A DNA stretch of 25,158 nucleotides. Origin: a virus. Position numbers and translations under genes: made by a program. Below are positions 16,026 to 23,414 of this stretch, one piece after another. The notes below the pieces were generated by a model. The model made no database searches. It worked only from the letters and a program-made list of their open reading frames with translations, and was not told the origin of the DNA. The DNA lies in the IMG/VR virus record IMGVR_UViG_3300025141_000681, positions 1 through 25,158 of that record; one strand, written 5' to 3'. How positions within the stretch are numbered: the first letter of the stretch is position 1; the number at the start of each line of letters is the position of its first letter.

Positions 16026-17060
16026 ATGACAGAAAAATGGTATAATATTCAAAATAAAGCAGGTGAAACTGCTGATGTGTATATCTTTGATGAGATAGGT
16101 ATGTATGGTGTAACTGCACAAGAGTTCATTAACGATATTAAAGATTTAAAAGATTTGCCAATCAATTTAAGGATTAACAGTTTAGGAGGAGATGTTTTTG
16201 ATGGTATGGCAATGTATAATGTAATCAAAAGGAGAGAGGCTAAGACTACAGTTTATATTGAGGGTATTGCAGCGAGTATTGCTACTATTGTTGCTCTTGG
16301 TGCAGATGAGGTTATTATGGCTGAAAATTCTTTGTTTATGATTCATAACGCTTGGGGAGGTACAATGGGGGAAGCCAAAGACATGAGAAAAACTGCAGAC
16401 ACTCTTGATAAAATCTCAGGTGAATTAACAGACATTTATAGGAAAAAGACAGGATTGTCTTATGATGCTCTTACTGAGATGATGGATGAGGAAACTTGGT
16501 TAAATGCTGAAGAAGCGTATAACTATGGTTTTGTTGACACTATTTCTGATTCTATTAAAGTGGCTGCAAAGTATGATGTTTCTAAATTTAAGAACATCAC
16601 ACAAGAAGAAATACAGAATAAACTAAATATTAATATAAATAACAAAAAAATGACTAATGAGTTAAAAGAATGGTTTAACAACAAGGTTGATGAAATTGTT
16701 GCTACTGTAAAAGGTGATGTAAAGGTTTCTGAAGATGTTGTTGAAGAAACGACTATTAATGTTAACTTAGGGGATAATGATGATATAATGAATAAAATAT
16801 CTGAATTTGAAACTAATAACATTGAGTTATCAAACAAAATCACTTCATTAGAAGAAGAATTGGTTTCTGCAAAAGGAACTAACGAAACTTTAACTGGAGA
16901 AGTAGAGGCGTTACACGCTAAAATCAACAAAGCAGATGCTAAGGGTACTGAAATAAAAACTGATAGCGACCCTGTAGTAGTTGAAAACAAAAAAGAAGAT
17001 GCTAATGCAGGTTTTTATGCAGCAATGGCAGAAAGAGTAAGAAATAAATTTAATAACTAA
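16026..17060 (+). CDS. ClpP-like head maturation protease with C-terminal scaffold-like region (344 aa)
   Basis: Residues 1-185 are a ClpP/S49-like protease of the phage prohead type: NSLGGDVFDG (51-60) for the oxyanion region, nucleophile Ser84 in GIAASIAT, His107 in MIHNAWGG, and probably Asp171 in VDTIS. Residues about 209-344 are acidic and coiled-coil (SNKITSLEEELVSAK), as in scaffold proteins, ending in a basic C-terminal helix (AAMAERVRNKFNN). The enzyme would cleave scaffold and capsid delta-like parts during head maturation. An internal ATG at 16650 may make the scaffold part alone. The capsid gene follows by 14 nt. Confidence 0.9.
   Translation: MTEKWYNIQNKAGETADVYIFDEIGMYGVTAQEFINDIKDLKDLPINLRINSLGGDVFDGMAMYNVIKRREAKTTVYIEGIAASIATIVALGADEVIMAENSLFMIHNAWGGTMGEAKDMRKTADTLDKISGELTDIYRKKTGLSYDALTEMMDEETWLNAEEAYNYGFVDTISDSIKVAAKYDVSKFKNITQEEIQNKLNININNKKMTNELKEWFNNKVDEIVATVKGDVKVSEDVVEETTINVNLGDNDDIMNKISEFETNNIELSNKITSLEEELVSAKGTNETLTGEVEALHAKINKADAKGTEIKTDSDPVVVENKKEDANAGFYAAMAERVRNKFNN
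16650..17060 (+). CDS. nested scaffold protein from internal start (136 aa)
   Basis: Met209 of the protease gene is encoded by an ATG preceded by AACAAAAAA, the A-rich context typical of starts in this window. Starting there gives MTNELKEWFNNKVDEI, an acidic coiled-coil region and a basic C-terminal helix, which is what a procapsid scaffold looks like. In lambda the C protease and Nu3 scaffold share such an in-frame arrangement. The internal start is inferred from sequence context only. Confidence 0.45.
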   Translation: MTNELKEWFNNKVDEIVATVKGDVKVSEDVVEETTINVNLGDNDDIMNKISEFETNNIELSNKITSLEEELVSAKGTNETLTGEVEALHAKINKADAKGTEIKTDSDPVVVENKKEDANAGFYAAMAERVRNKFNN

Positions 17061-17074
17061 AAAAATAAAAAAAA

Positions 17075-18082
17075 ATGGCAAATGTAGCAAATAAAGGAAC
17101 TTTCGCAACTTACTCAGGGGCGAACCTTAACGAAATATTTTATGAGCCAGTATTTAGAAGTGATGATATTATGCGTAACTATAGAGTTATTCCTAATGTA
17201 AAGCACAAAATGAATGTGTTTACTTCTGCTGCTCTAACAAAAATCGTAGCAAAATATGATGGTTGTTCAGCAACAAGTGGTTCAACTCAATTTAATATTG
17301 ATGAGAAAACAATTACTGCTGGTAGAATGAGAGTTGCTCTTGAGCAATGTACTGATGAGTTCTTCGGAACTTACATTGAAGAAATGTACCGAAATGGTGT
17401 TGATGTAATGAACTTAGAAGGAACTCAATTAGCAGATGCGATTGTAAATCGTGCTGTAAAAGGTATCGCACAAGATGTTGTAAGATTAGCATGGGGTGGA
17501 GATAGTGCAACTGCTAACTATGACCAAATGTCTGGATGGATGAAATTAATGGGAGATGATGCAACTGTATTGGCTGCTAGAACTGAGTATAGTGCAGTAG
17601 CACCTACAACACCTACAGCAGCAGAAGCACTTGGACTATTAAGAACAATGTATGATGATGCACCTGCAGCGTTACAACAAGTACCTGCATCAGATAAGAA
17701 GATATATGTATCTCCTAAGACTTACAATAAATACTTACAAAACTTAGAGGGAACTTCTGCTGATTTAGCAATTACCAACCAACAAGATGGTTTATTAGTT
17801 GTTAAGTTTAGAGGTGTTGAATTAGTTCCTATGTATGAGTGGGATACTATTTTAGCAGATACTGACCCAGCAATGTTCTTGAGAGGTGGTGTTAATGGAA
17901 CGGAAGGTGCTTGTTACTGTGCAGTAGACAACTTAATCATTGGTTCTGATGTAACTGACCCTGAAGGTTCTTTTAAAGTATTTTATGATGACTTAGAAGA
18001 ACAAATGTTCTTCAGAGGATACTTCAAGTTAGGAGTACAATTCTTGTACCCTTCACTTGTTCAATGGGGAATTTTCTACTAA
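17075..18082 (+). CDS. major capsid protein (335 aa)
   Basis: Main shell protein. The call rests on length, position directly after the protease/scaffold gene, a strong terminator right behind it, and overall composition typical of HK97-fold shell proteins of Bacteroidota phages: a helical N-terminal part (LNEIFYEPVFRSDDIM), a central segment with LADAIVNRAVKGIAQDVVRLAWGG, and a C-terminal beta region (FFRGYFKLGVQFLYPSLVQWG). No long N-terminal delta domain is seen, in agreement with a separate scaffold. Confidence 0.85.
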   Translation: MANVANKGTFATYSGANLNEIFYEPVFRSDDIMRNYRVIPNVKHKMNVFTSAALTKIVAKYDGCSATSGSTQFNIDEKTITAGRMRVALEQCTDEFFGTYIEEMYRNGVDVMNLEGTQLADAIVNRAVKGIAQDVVRLAWGGDSATANYDQMSGWMKLMGDDATVLAARTEYSAVAPTTPTAAEALGLLRTMYDDAPAALQQVPASDKKIYVSPKTYNKYLQNLEGTSADLAITNQQDGLLVVKFRGVELVPMYEWDTILADTDPAMFLRGGVNGTEGACYCAVDNLIIGSDVTDPEGSFKVFYDDLEEQMFFRGYFKLGVQFLYPSLVQWGIFY

Positions 18083-18096
18083 TAATATGTAATAAT

Positions 18097-18130
18097 AGAG
18101 GGAAGGTGTTAAAACCTTCTCTCTTATTTA
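18097..18130 (+). terminator. terminator after the capsid gene
   Basis: An 11-bp stem (18097-18107 with 18114-18124, one G-U pair) and 6-nt loop, followed by TATTTACTTTTT. It sits 14 nt after the capsid stop. It probably attenuates read-through and so raises capsid transcript over the genes downstream. Confidence 0.75.
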
Positions 18131-18160
18131 CTTTTTAATAACTTATAAAATAATAATAAT

Positions 18161-18757
18161 ATGGCAATAGATAATGGTATAGCGGTAGATTGTTCTGCTC
18201 TACAGGCTGCAGGTGGTATAAAGCAAATATGTCTAAGAAGTTATGCTTCTGGAGATTCTGTAACTTTTAATGATGACGCAGCAAATCATGATATAACAAA
18301 GATTGTAGATACAGGTGGTTCAACAGCAACTTGGAAACTTTTTGAATTTAAAAATGAAACTGCTGATTTAACTATTAATGCAACTAAAGAAAATGGTTCA
18401 ACAGTATTTGAGTGTGGTCTTACTTTTATGATACCACAAATCAACAATGTTAAAATGCACGAATTGCAAGAACTGCTTAATGAGTGTATGATGGCTATAG
18501 TTGTAACTTCAAATGATGAAAAATTAGTTGTAGGGTTAAGTCAAAAATATGCAAATAGTGTAACTGCTCCTGAAAAAAACCAAACTTTCTTAAATTTAGC
18601 AAGTATGGAAGGGGGTACAGGTGCTGCGTATTCTGACCAAAATGGTTTAACGATTAGTTTAATGGCTAGACAGTTTGAACTTCCAAGACAATATGATGCA
18701 GCATCTGGTGCAGGTCTTGTAGTTAATACGTCTACTTTAACAGCAACTACAACATAA
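18161..18757 (+). CDS. probable major tail tube protein (198 aa)
   Basis: Size and layout fit a siphovirus tail tube protein: N-terminal 'GIAVDCSALQAAGGIKQICL', a central strand-rich part (ADLTINATKENGSTVFECG), a helix (KMHELQELLNECMMAIVV) and a second strand-rich part. Similar proteins occur in Bacteroidota phages. It is unusual that it sits among the head genes, between capsid and portal. It follows the capsid terminator by about 30 nt and is closed by another structured element. A head decoration protein is the main alternative. Confidence 0.5.
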   Translation: MAIDNGIAVDCSALQAAGGIKQICLRSYASGDSVTFNDDAANHDITKIVDTGGSTATWKLFEFKNETADLTINATKENGSTVFECGLTFMIPQINNVKMHELQELLNECMMAIVVTSNDEKLVVGLSQKYANSVTAPEKNQTFLNLASMEGGTGAAYSDQNGLTISLMARQFELPRQYDAASGAGLVVNTSTLTATTT

Positions 18758-18763
18758 TAAATA

Positions 18764-18832
18764 AATATATACTAATAGGTTGGTATTTTATCGTAAAATG
18801 TTTTAAACATAACCCTATTAATATATTTTTTT
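18764..18832 (+). terminator. compound hairpin terminator
   Basis: Outer arms AATATAT (764-770) and ATATATT (821-827), inner arms TAATAGG (773-779) and CCTATTA (814-820) in the 18700-18800 range, then a 7-T run at 18826-18832. The loop itself holds a perfect hairpin ATTTTA-TCG-TAAAAT (18785-18799) and an overlapping palindrome ATGTTTTAAACAT (18798-18810). Placed between the tail-tube and the next gene. Confidence 0.6.
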
Positions 18833-18893
18833 AATAATGTGTGATTGCTCTAATAATATTGTAGATTTATCACACTTAAAAATTTATACAATT

Positions 18894-19115
18894 ATGGCAA
18901 AATATAAAGCGATAGAAGAAGTAATAATTTATCACGGAACTAATGGTGTTATAATAACATCTGCAGCAACCCAAGAAGAATTAGCATATGCTTATGAAGA
19001 TTTAGGAGCAACTGATTTAATAGAAAAATTATCAACTACAAAAACTAAAGATGAGTCAAAGAAAGCAGCCAAAAAGAAAAAGTCAGGTAAAGAATCTTCA
19101 GACTCAAAAGAGTAA
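18894..19115 (+). CDS. small hypothetical protein before portal (73 aa)
   Basis: ATG 18894 (MAKYKAIEEV) matches the ATGGC start of other late genes and gives a compact domain with a Lys/Ser-rich tail (KKAAKKKKSGKESSDSKE). The frame is open to an ATG at 18837, adding a Cys-containing 19 residues; a possible hairpin at 18839-18875 argues that this stretch is leader. The tail overlaps the portal gene by 65 nt. Such small proteins are common before portal genes; function unknown. Confidence 0.6.
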   Translation: MAKYKAIEEVIIYHGTNGVIITSAATQEELAYAYEDLGATDLIEKLSTTKTKDESKKAAKKKKSGKESSDSKE

Positions 19116-20358
19116 TACTTTTGAATTTGGAGTTTTTAATTTAGCAATTCCTGAACATATTGAAGAACCACAAGACTTATCAAAAGTAAGGACTAAATTC
19201 ATACCATTTGGAACTAATAACTTATTTCCTCAATATTTAGCAGAATTAAAAAGGAAATCTAGTACACATAGAAGTGTATTAGCGCAGAAAGCAGTTTTCA
19301 CAAGTGGTGCAAAATTTGTAACCAACAATGAAACTGTTAAAGAATATATTAAAGATGTAAACGCTGATGGCGAATCATTAAGAGAGGTTTTTAAGAAACT
19401 TGCTGATGATTATTACACTTTCGGTAACGCTTATTTAGAGGGGGTTTTATATGATGGTGGATTAAATCTATATCACATAGATGCTACTACTGTTAGAATG
19501 TCTAAAAGCAAAAAAGAAGTATATGTACACCCAGACTGGGCTAAGTACAATACTATGAAGGATAAACTTTCTATAATCCCTCTTTATCCAAATAGTGGAG
19601 GGAGTAGATTTGTTCTTCAATTTAAAGATTACGAACCAACATTCCAATTCTATGGACTACCAGATTATATTGCTGCTTTAGAGCATATTGCTGTAGATTA
19701 TGAAATTGGCAAATGGAATCACACTAAATTCAAAAATGGCTTTCAACCTTCTGCTATTATTGAGATTAATGGTGATATGGGGGAAGAGGAAGCAAAGAAG
19801 TTAGTAAGAGAGGCACAGAAGAAATTTGTTGGAGATGGGAATAATGGTAAAATTATGTTTATTGTTAAAAATGGAGATGCTTCTAATGCTAATGTTCAGA
19901 TTATAAAAGATGACCAAGAGGGTAGTTGGATAGATTTACAACGAATAACTGACCAAAATATTGTAACTGCTCATAGGTGGCAACCATCATTAAGTGGATT
20001 AGTTAGTTCTGGAAAAATGAATAATACAGGTAGTGAGATTAGAATCGCTTATGATTTAGCAATGACTACAGTAATTAAAGACACTTCTGATTTATTATTA
20101 AATGGTCTAAGAACTGTTTTATATAATGAAATGGGGTTCTTGCCAGAAGAATTATTAATTCATTATGAGCCGCCAATTAGTTTTGCGACTCAGATTGACC
20201 CTAAGCAAATTCTTACTATTAATGAGCAAAGAAAAATGTTAGATGAAGATTTACCAATGTTAGAAGAAGGTAATATGTTTTTAACAGATAGAGAGCAAAT
20301 TATTGTAACAAGAGATGATGAGGATGGTGCATCCCAAGCAACTGAAACAAAAGAATAA
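19051..20358 (+). CDS. portal protein (435 aa)
   Basis: Forms the dodecameric DNA entry channel at one vertex. Support: length, a conserved N-terminal region (FIPFGTNNLFPQYL then SSTHRSVLAQKAVFTSG), the 'DDYYTFGNAYLEGV' segment, a mid region with LPDYIAALEHIAVDYEIGKW typical of HK97-type portals, and C-terminal helices around LTINEQRKMLDED. ATG 19051 is used, overlapping the previous gene by 65 nt; the N-terminus is basic. Its place downstream of the capsid gene is unusual, because portal normally precedes protease and capsid. Confidence 0.9.
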   Translation: MSQRKQPKRKSQVKNLQTQKSNTFEFGVFNLAIPEHIEEPQDLSKVRTKFIPFGTNNLFPQYLAELKRKSSTHRSVLAQKAVFTSGAKFVTNNETVKEYIKDVNADGESLREVFKKLADDYYTFGNAYLEGVLYDGGLNLYHIDATTVRMSKSKKEVYVHPDWAKYNTMKDKLSIIPLYPNSGGSRFVLQFKDYEPTFQFYGLPDYIAALEHIAVDYEIGKWNHTKFKNGFQPSAIIEINGDMGEEEAKKLVREAQKKFVGDGNNGKIMFIVKNGDASNANVQIIKDDQEGSWIDLQRITDQNIVTAHRWQPSLSGLVSSGKMNNTGSEIRIAYDLAMTTVIKDTSDLLLNGLRTVLYNEMGFLPEELLIHYEPPISFATQIDPKQILTINEQRKMLDEDLPMLEEGNMFLTDREQIIVTRDDEDGASQATETKE

Positions 20359-20360
20359 CT

Positions 20361-20945
20361 ATGGCAAATGTAAACAAATATATCCCTCTAGTAACAGCAG
20401 CAGAAGTTATAAGCAATAGTTTTACTAATGCAAATACTGACCCTGCTTTAATATCTGACAACACAATTTTACTATCTGAACTTGCTCATATAAAATCAGA
20501 ATTAGGTCAGAAGTTTTATGAGGAAATAAAAACACAACACAATAATGGGACTTTAACTACAGCAAATCAAACACTAATGGATGATTTTCTAACAAGATGT
20601 CTTTGTTGGTTTGTTAGATTTGAAGTTATAAATGAAGTTCAAAGTAATAGTACAAGTGCTGGGATAGTGCATAATATAGATGAATTTGCTACTGTTATAG
20701 ACCCAGCAGAATTAAATGCTTATAAGCAAGACACTTATAGAAAGTCTGAAATATACTTAAAAGATATGTTAGATTATATGAATGGTGATGACCAGTCAGG
20801 AGATTATCCTACTTATGAATCTAACAAACCTTGCAATGATAATGTTTATAAGAATCATGGTATAATAATGTATGACAGTATATATTCAAGACCAACTAGA
20901 AATTATGATAGTTGGAAAAACTACTGTCCTTGTGATGATTGTTAA
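20361..20945 (+). CDS. head-tail connector-like protein (194 aa)
   Basis: A mostly helical N-terminal 110 residues (AHIKSELGQKFYEEIKTQH then LTRCLCWFVRFEVINEVQ) resembles connector/adaptor proteins found directly after portals in Bacteroidota phages. The C-terminus is Tyr/Asp/Asn-rich and ends in CPCDDC. It starts 2 nt after the portal stop. The connector role is inferred from fold feel and position. Confidence 0.6.
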   Translation: MANVNKYIPLVTAAEVISNSFTNANTDPALISDNTILLSELAHIKSELGQKFYEEIKTQHNNGTLTTANQTLMDDFLTRCLCWFVRFEVINEVQSNSTSAGIVHNIDEFATVIDPAELNAYKQDTYRKSEIYLKDMLDYMNGDDQSGDYPTYESNKPCNDNVYKNHGIIMYDSIYSRPTRNYDSWKNYCPCDDC

Positions 20946-20956
20946 AAAATAAATAA

Positions 20957-21595
20957 ATGGCTGCAAACGAACATAAAAACTTAAATGATGTAAACAGGCA
21001 CAATCCAAAAGGACTTGAGTCTGCTACAAATAATACTGTTTTAAGTAAAGGTGCAGGTAGTTCTGCAACTGAAACTGATGGACTTTTAGTTTGGCAGGGC
21101 AAATCCAATCTAGGTGTTACTAATTATAGTATGCAGGGGTATTTGACTGGTGCTACAAATTACACTTATGGTGAGGATATAGCAGACACTAAATCTCCTT
21201 TTGAAATGGCTGTTGATTATGGTACTGCTACAGTATCTTCAGGGAGTTTATCTCCAACTAATTTTTTTAGGATAGGTCAGGCTTGTGTAATTCCAGAAGC
21301 AGCAACTGTTACTTCTATTAGTGGGTGGATTACAAGTAATGGGGGTAATGTGGTTACTATTGCTATAGTTAAAATAACTCCAGTAGCAGGGGCTACAGCA
21401 AGTGTTGTTCCTATAGTAGTTGATGAAATTGCCGTAACAGGGCTTAGTAATAACAATAAAGGAGTAAGAATAAACGAAACAACCATAACCACAGCATCTT
21501 TGGCTGCAGGGGATATTATAATCCCAATGGTTAAAGAAGCGAGTGCAGGTTCAACTATTTATATGAATATAGCGGTACAAACAACAACATTCTAA
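20957..21595 (+). CDS. minor virion structural protein (212 aa)
   Basis: Begins with a block shared by structural proteins of many marine phages: ANEHKNLNDVNRHNPKG followed by LSKGAGSSATETDG. This is followed by a Gly/Thr/Ser-rich beta region with alternating hydrophobics (VTIAIVKITPVAG, VPIVVDEIAVTG). Likely a fibre-like or decoration protein on the head or tail. No catalytic motif seen. It overlaps the next gene's ATG by 1 nt. Confidence 0.6.
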   Translation: MAANEHKNLNDVNRHNPKGLESATNNTVLSKGAGSSATETDGLLVWQGKSNLGVTNYSMQGYLTGATNYTYGEDIADTKSPFEMAVDYGTATVSSGSLSPTNFFRIGQACVIPEAATVTSISGWITSNGGNVVTIAIVKITPVAGATASVVPIVVDEIAVTGLSNNNKGVRINETTITTASLAAGDIIIPMVKEASAGSTIYMNIAVQTTTF

Positions 21596-21828
21596 TGAAC
21601 ACTAAGGAAGAATTAATTGCAATGAAGAAAGACATTAACACAATGGATGGGAAGATAGATAAGATTGACTCTAAATTAGATATGCTCACAGAAAAACTTT
21701 TAGACCCAGATAAAGGAGTTACTGCTAGAGTAAATAGAAACACAGCAATGAGGAGGGTTTTGGTTAAAGCAATGTGGGTTATATATACTATAACATTAGG
21801 GGCATTAATAAAAATATTTACAGATTAA
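21595..21828 (+). CDS. coiled-coil plus single TM protein, XhlA-like (77 aa)
   Basis: An N-terminal coiled coil (MKKDINTMDGKIDKIDSKLD, heptad-like) is followed by a basic turn and one TM segment at about 55-74 (MWVIYTITLGALIKIF). This is the plan of XhlA-type and other small lysis-associated or membrane-anchoring phage proteins. It lies between structural genes and upstream of the lysis genes. Function inferred from topology only. Confidence 0.55.
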   Translation: MNTKEELIAMKKDINTMDGKIDKIDSKLDMLTEKLLDPDKGVTARVNRNTAMRRVLVKAMWVIYTITLGALIKIFTD

Positions 21829-21862
21829 AAAAAATAAAAACAAATAAAATAATAATAATAAT

Positions 21863-22309
21863 ATGGCAACAACAGTAACAACAGCAGATTTAACAGTAAC
21901 AGTAACAGAGTCCTATACTTTAAATGGGGTTGCTTATGGTAACTCAATAAATAAGAGTTTTGCAAGTAATGGGCAGGTTTTGCAAAGAATAATGAATGTA
22001 AGCACATCAGACCCTGCAATTTTAAACTTTGGGGCATCAGATGCAGCAGGTCAACTTACTGTAGGAGATTTCAAGTATTTTAGAATTACAAACTTAGATG
22101 ATACTAATTTTATAACTTTAACACTTTATAATGGGGCAGACTCTTTCTTTTATAAATTATTAGCAGGAGATGTCTTCTTGTTAATGAGTAACGATATGGA
22201 TGCTATTGACGCTAGTACAACTTTTGGTGCGTTTGCAGATATAACTCAGATAAAGGCAGATGCAGATACAGCAGCGTGTGATATAGAGATATTAGCAGTA
22301 ACAACATAA
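21863..22309 (+). CDS. minor structural/fibre-like protein (148 aa)
   Basis: A beta-rich protein with pattern YFRITNLDDTNFITLTLYNG, then ITQIKADADTAACDIEIL. The same 'RITNLDDTNFxxL' and 'KADADTAAC' phrases are familiar from virion proteins of marine phages. It likely decorates the virion. A 34-nt A-rich gap precedes it; the next ATG follows its stop by 1 nt. Confidence 0.65.
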   Translation: MATTVTTADLTVTVTESYTLNGVAYGNSINKSFASNGQVLQRIMNVSTSDPAILNFGASDAAGQLTVGDFKYFRITNLDDTNFITLTLYNGADSFFYKLLAGDVFLLMSNDMDAIDASTTFGAFADITQIKADADTAACDIEILAVTT

Positions 22310-22310
22310 T

Positions 22311-22445
22311 ATGGCGAGAAGAACGCCAGTTTTTAAGTTTAGAGGGAATACCAGAAAAAAGAGAAAGGGTATACACTCTAAAAATAAAAGTAGAACAAAA
22401 GGGGGGAAACAATATGTTAAACCTTATAATTCTCAAGGGAGATAA
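22311..22445 (+). CDS. very basic small protein (44 aa)
   Basis: 16 of 44 residues are Lys or Arg and none is acidic. The pattern (FKFRGNTRKKRKGIHSKNKS, ending PYNSQGR) matches a short protein I recognise from many Bacteroidota phages and prophages, always unannotated. Nucleic-acid binding is likely from charge. It ends in TAATG, sharing bases with the endolysin start, so translation may be coupled to it. Confidence 0.7.
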   Translation: MARRTPVFKFRGNTRKKRKGIHSKNKSRTKGGKQYVKPYNSQGR

Positions 22446-22801
22446 TGAAATTAAAATATTTCAAAAAATCAGAGTTCACTTGTAAATGTGGGTGTGGTGA
22501 AACTGTTATTAGTGATGATTTATTATTGCAATTAGATAGGGCAAGAGGTTTTGCAGGAATACCATTTAAAATAAATAGTGGCTATAGATGTGAAAACCAT
22601 CCCGAAAGTAAGAAGAACCCAACCTCATCTCACATTACAGGCTTGGCTGCAGATATTGAATGTAAAGATAGTAACACTAGGGCGATTATGATGGATGCTT
22701 TAGTTTATGCAGAATTTGAAAGATATGGATTACATAAATCTTTTATCCATGTGGATATAGATTATAACAACAAACCAAGTCCTGTGATTTGGTTGTATTA
22801 A
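22445..22801 (+). CDS. M15-type peptidase endolysin (118 aa)
   Basis: Peptidoglycan-degrading peptidase of the M15 (D-Ala-D-Ala carboxypeptidase-like) family used by phages for lysis. Zinc ligands are visible as His63 and Asp70 in SSHITGLAAD and His102 in FIHVD. INSGYRCENHP (43-53) is the usual upstream block. The N-terminal CKCGCGE is typical of the M15_3 type. No signal peptide, so it needs a holin to reach the wall. Start ATG overlaps the stop of the basic protein gene. Confidence 0.92.
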   Translation: MKLKYFKKSEFTCKCGCGETVISDDLLLQLDRARGFAGIPFKINSGYRCENHPESKKNPTSSHITGLAADIECKDSNTRAIMMDALVYAEFERYGLHKSFIHVDIDYNNKPSPVIWLY

Positions 22802-22823
22802 TTAATAATTAAAAATAAGAAAA

Positions 22824-23216
22824 ATGAAAAAAACAATTTTAGCACTAGCAGTATCATTATTTTGTTTCAATGCCTCAGCACAATATAGAGTAATGAGTAA
22901 TATAAACGAGCCTTCAGATGGAGAAAGTTGGGGGCTGGAAAACTTTACAAATAACATTGGTGTTGGGTATCAGTTAAATAACGAGATGATGTTAGGTGTT
23001 CAGAAAAATGGTGATGACTATGATTTGGTAGCAAGGTACAGTATAGATGATATGATTTATATGTCAGCACAAGTTCCTGCTGAAAACTCTACAGATAATA
23101 TCACTTTGGGAATTGGCACTTCTATTAGAGTGTGGAATGAACTTTATGTAGAGCCAAATTATACTAGAAAAAATGATGATAATTCTTTTAATATAGGATT
23201 GTCTTATAAACTTTAA
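22824..23216 (+). CDS. secreted outer-membrane beta-barrel-like protein (130 aa)
   Basis: An N-terminal signal peptide (Lys-Lys, hydrophobic core, ASA then Gln20) gives a mature part of about 111 residues. The rest alternates polar and hydrophobic residues in about eight short strands (MLGVQKN, YDLVARYSI, IYMSAQVPA, ITLGIGTSIRVW and ELYVEPNYTR) and ends in a strand NIGLSYKL, with no long soluble domain. This is the look of a small 8-stranded outer-membrane barrel. It sits between the endolysin and holin-like genes. Roles such as superinfection exclusion (compare lambda Lom) or outer-membrane disruption at lysis are guesses. Confidence 0.7.
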   Translation: MKKTILALAVSLFCFNASAQYRVMSNINEPSDGESWGLENFTNNIGVGYQLNNEMMLGVQKNGDDYDLVARYSIDDMIYMSAQVPAENSTDNITLGIGTSIRVWNELYVEPNYTRKNDDNSFNIGLSYKL

Positions 23217-23240
23217 TAATAACTTAAATAAATATATATT

Positions 23241-23414
23241 ATGGAAATTTTAAAAAAAATGTTTGATTCAAGAAAATTTTGGTATACAATTGGGGCTATA
23301 TTTGTTCCTTTTGCAGCAGTTAAATTAGGTCTTACTGAGGGTGAGATTGAGAAAGTTTACTACGCAATTCTCACACTTATCTTAGGTCAAGGACTAGCAG
23401 ATATTAAAAAATAA
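23241..23414 (+). CDS. holin-like small membrane protein (57 aa)
   Basis: ATG 23241 gives 57 residues with two hydrophobic segments, about 14-28 (FWYTIGAIFVPFAAV) and 40-52 (YYAILTLILGQGL), and a basic N-terminus and end. Size, topology and place after the endolysin fit a class II-like holin. It overlaps the next gene by 1 nt. Holin activity is inferred from topology and context. Confidence 0.65.
   Translation: MEILKKMFDSRKFWYTIGAIFVPFAAVKLGLTEGEIEKVYYAILTLILGQGLADIKK

Noticed and set aside
16523-16990. 155-aa minus-strand open frame opposite the protease/scaffold
   Set aside because: Ser/Thr/Leu-rich antisense of an acidic coiled coil; no leader or promoter on that strand.
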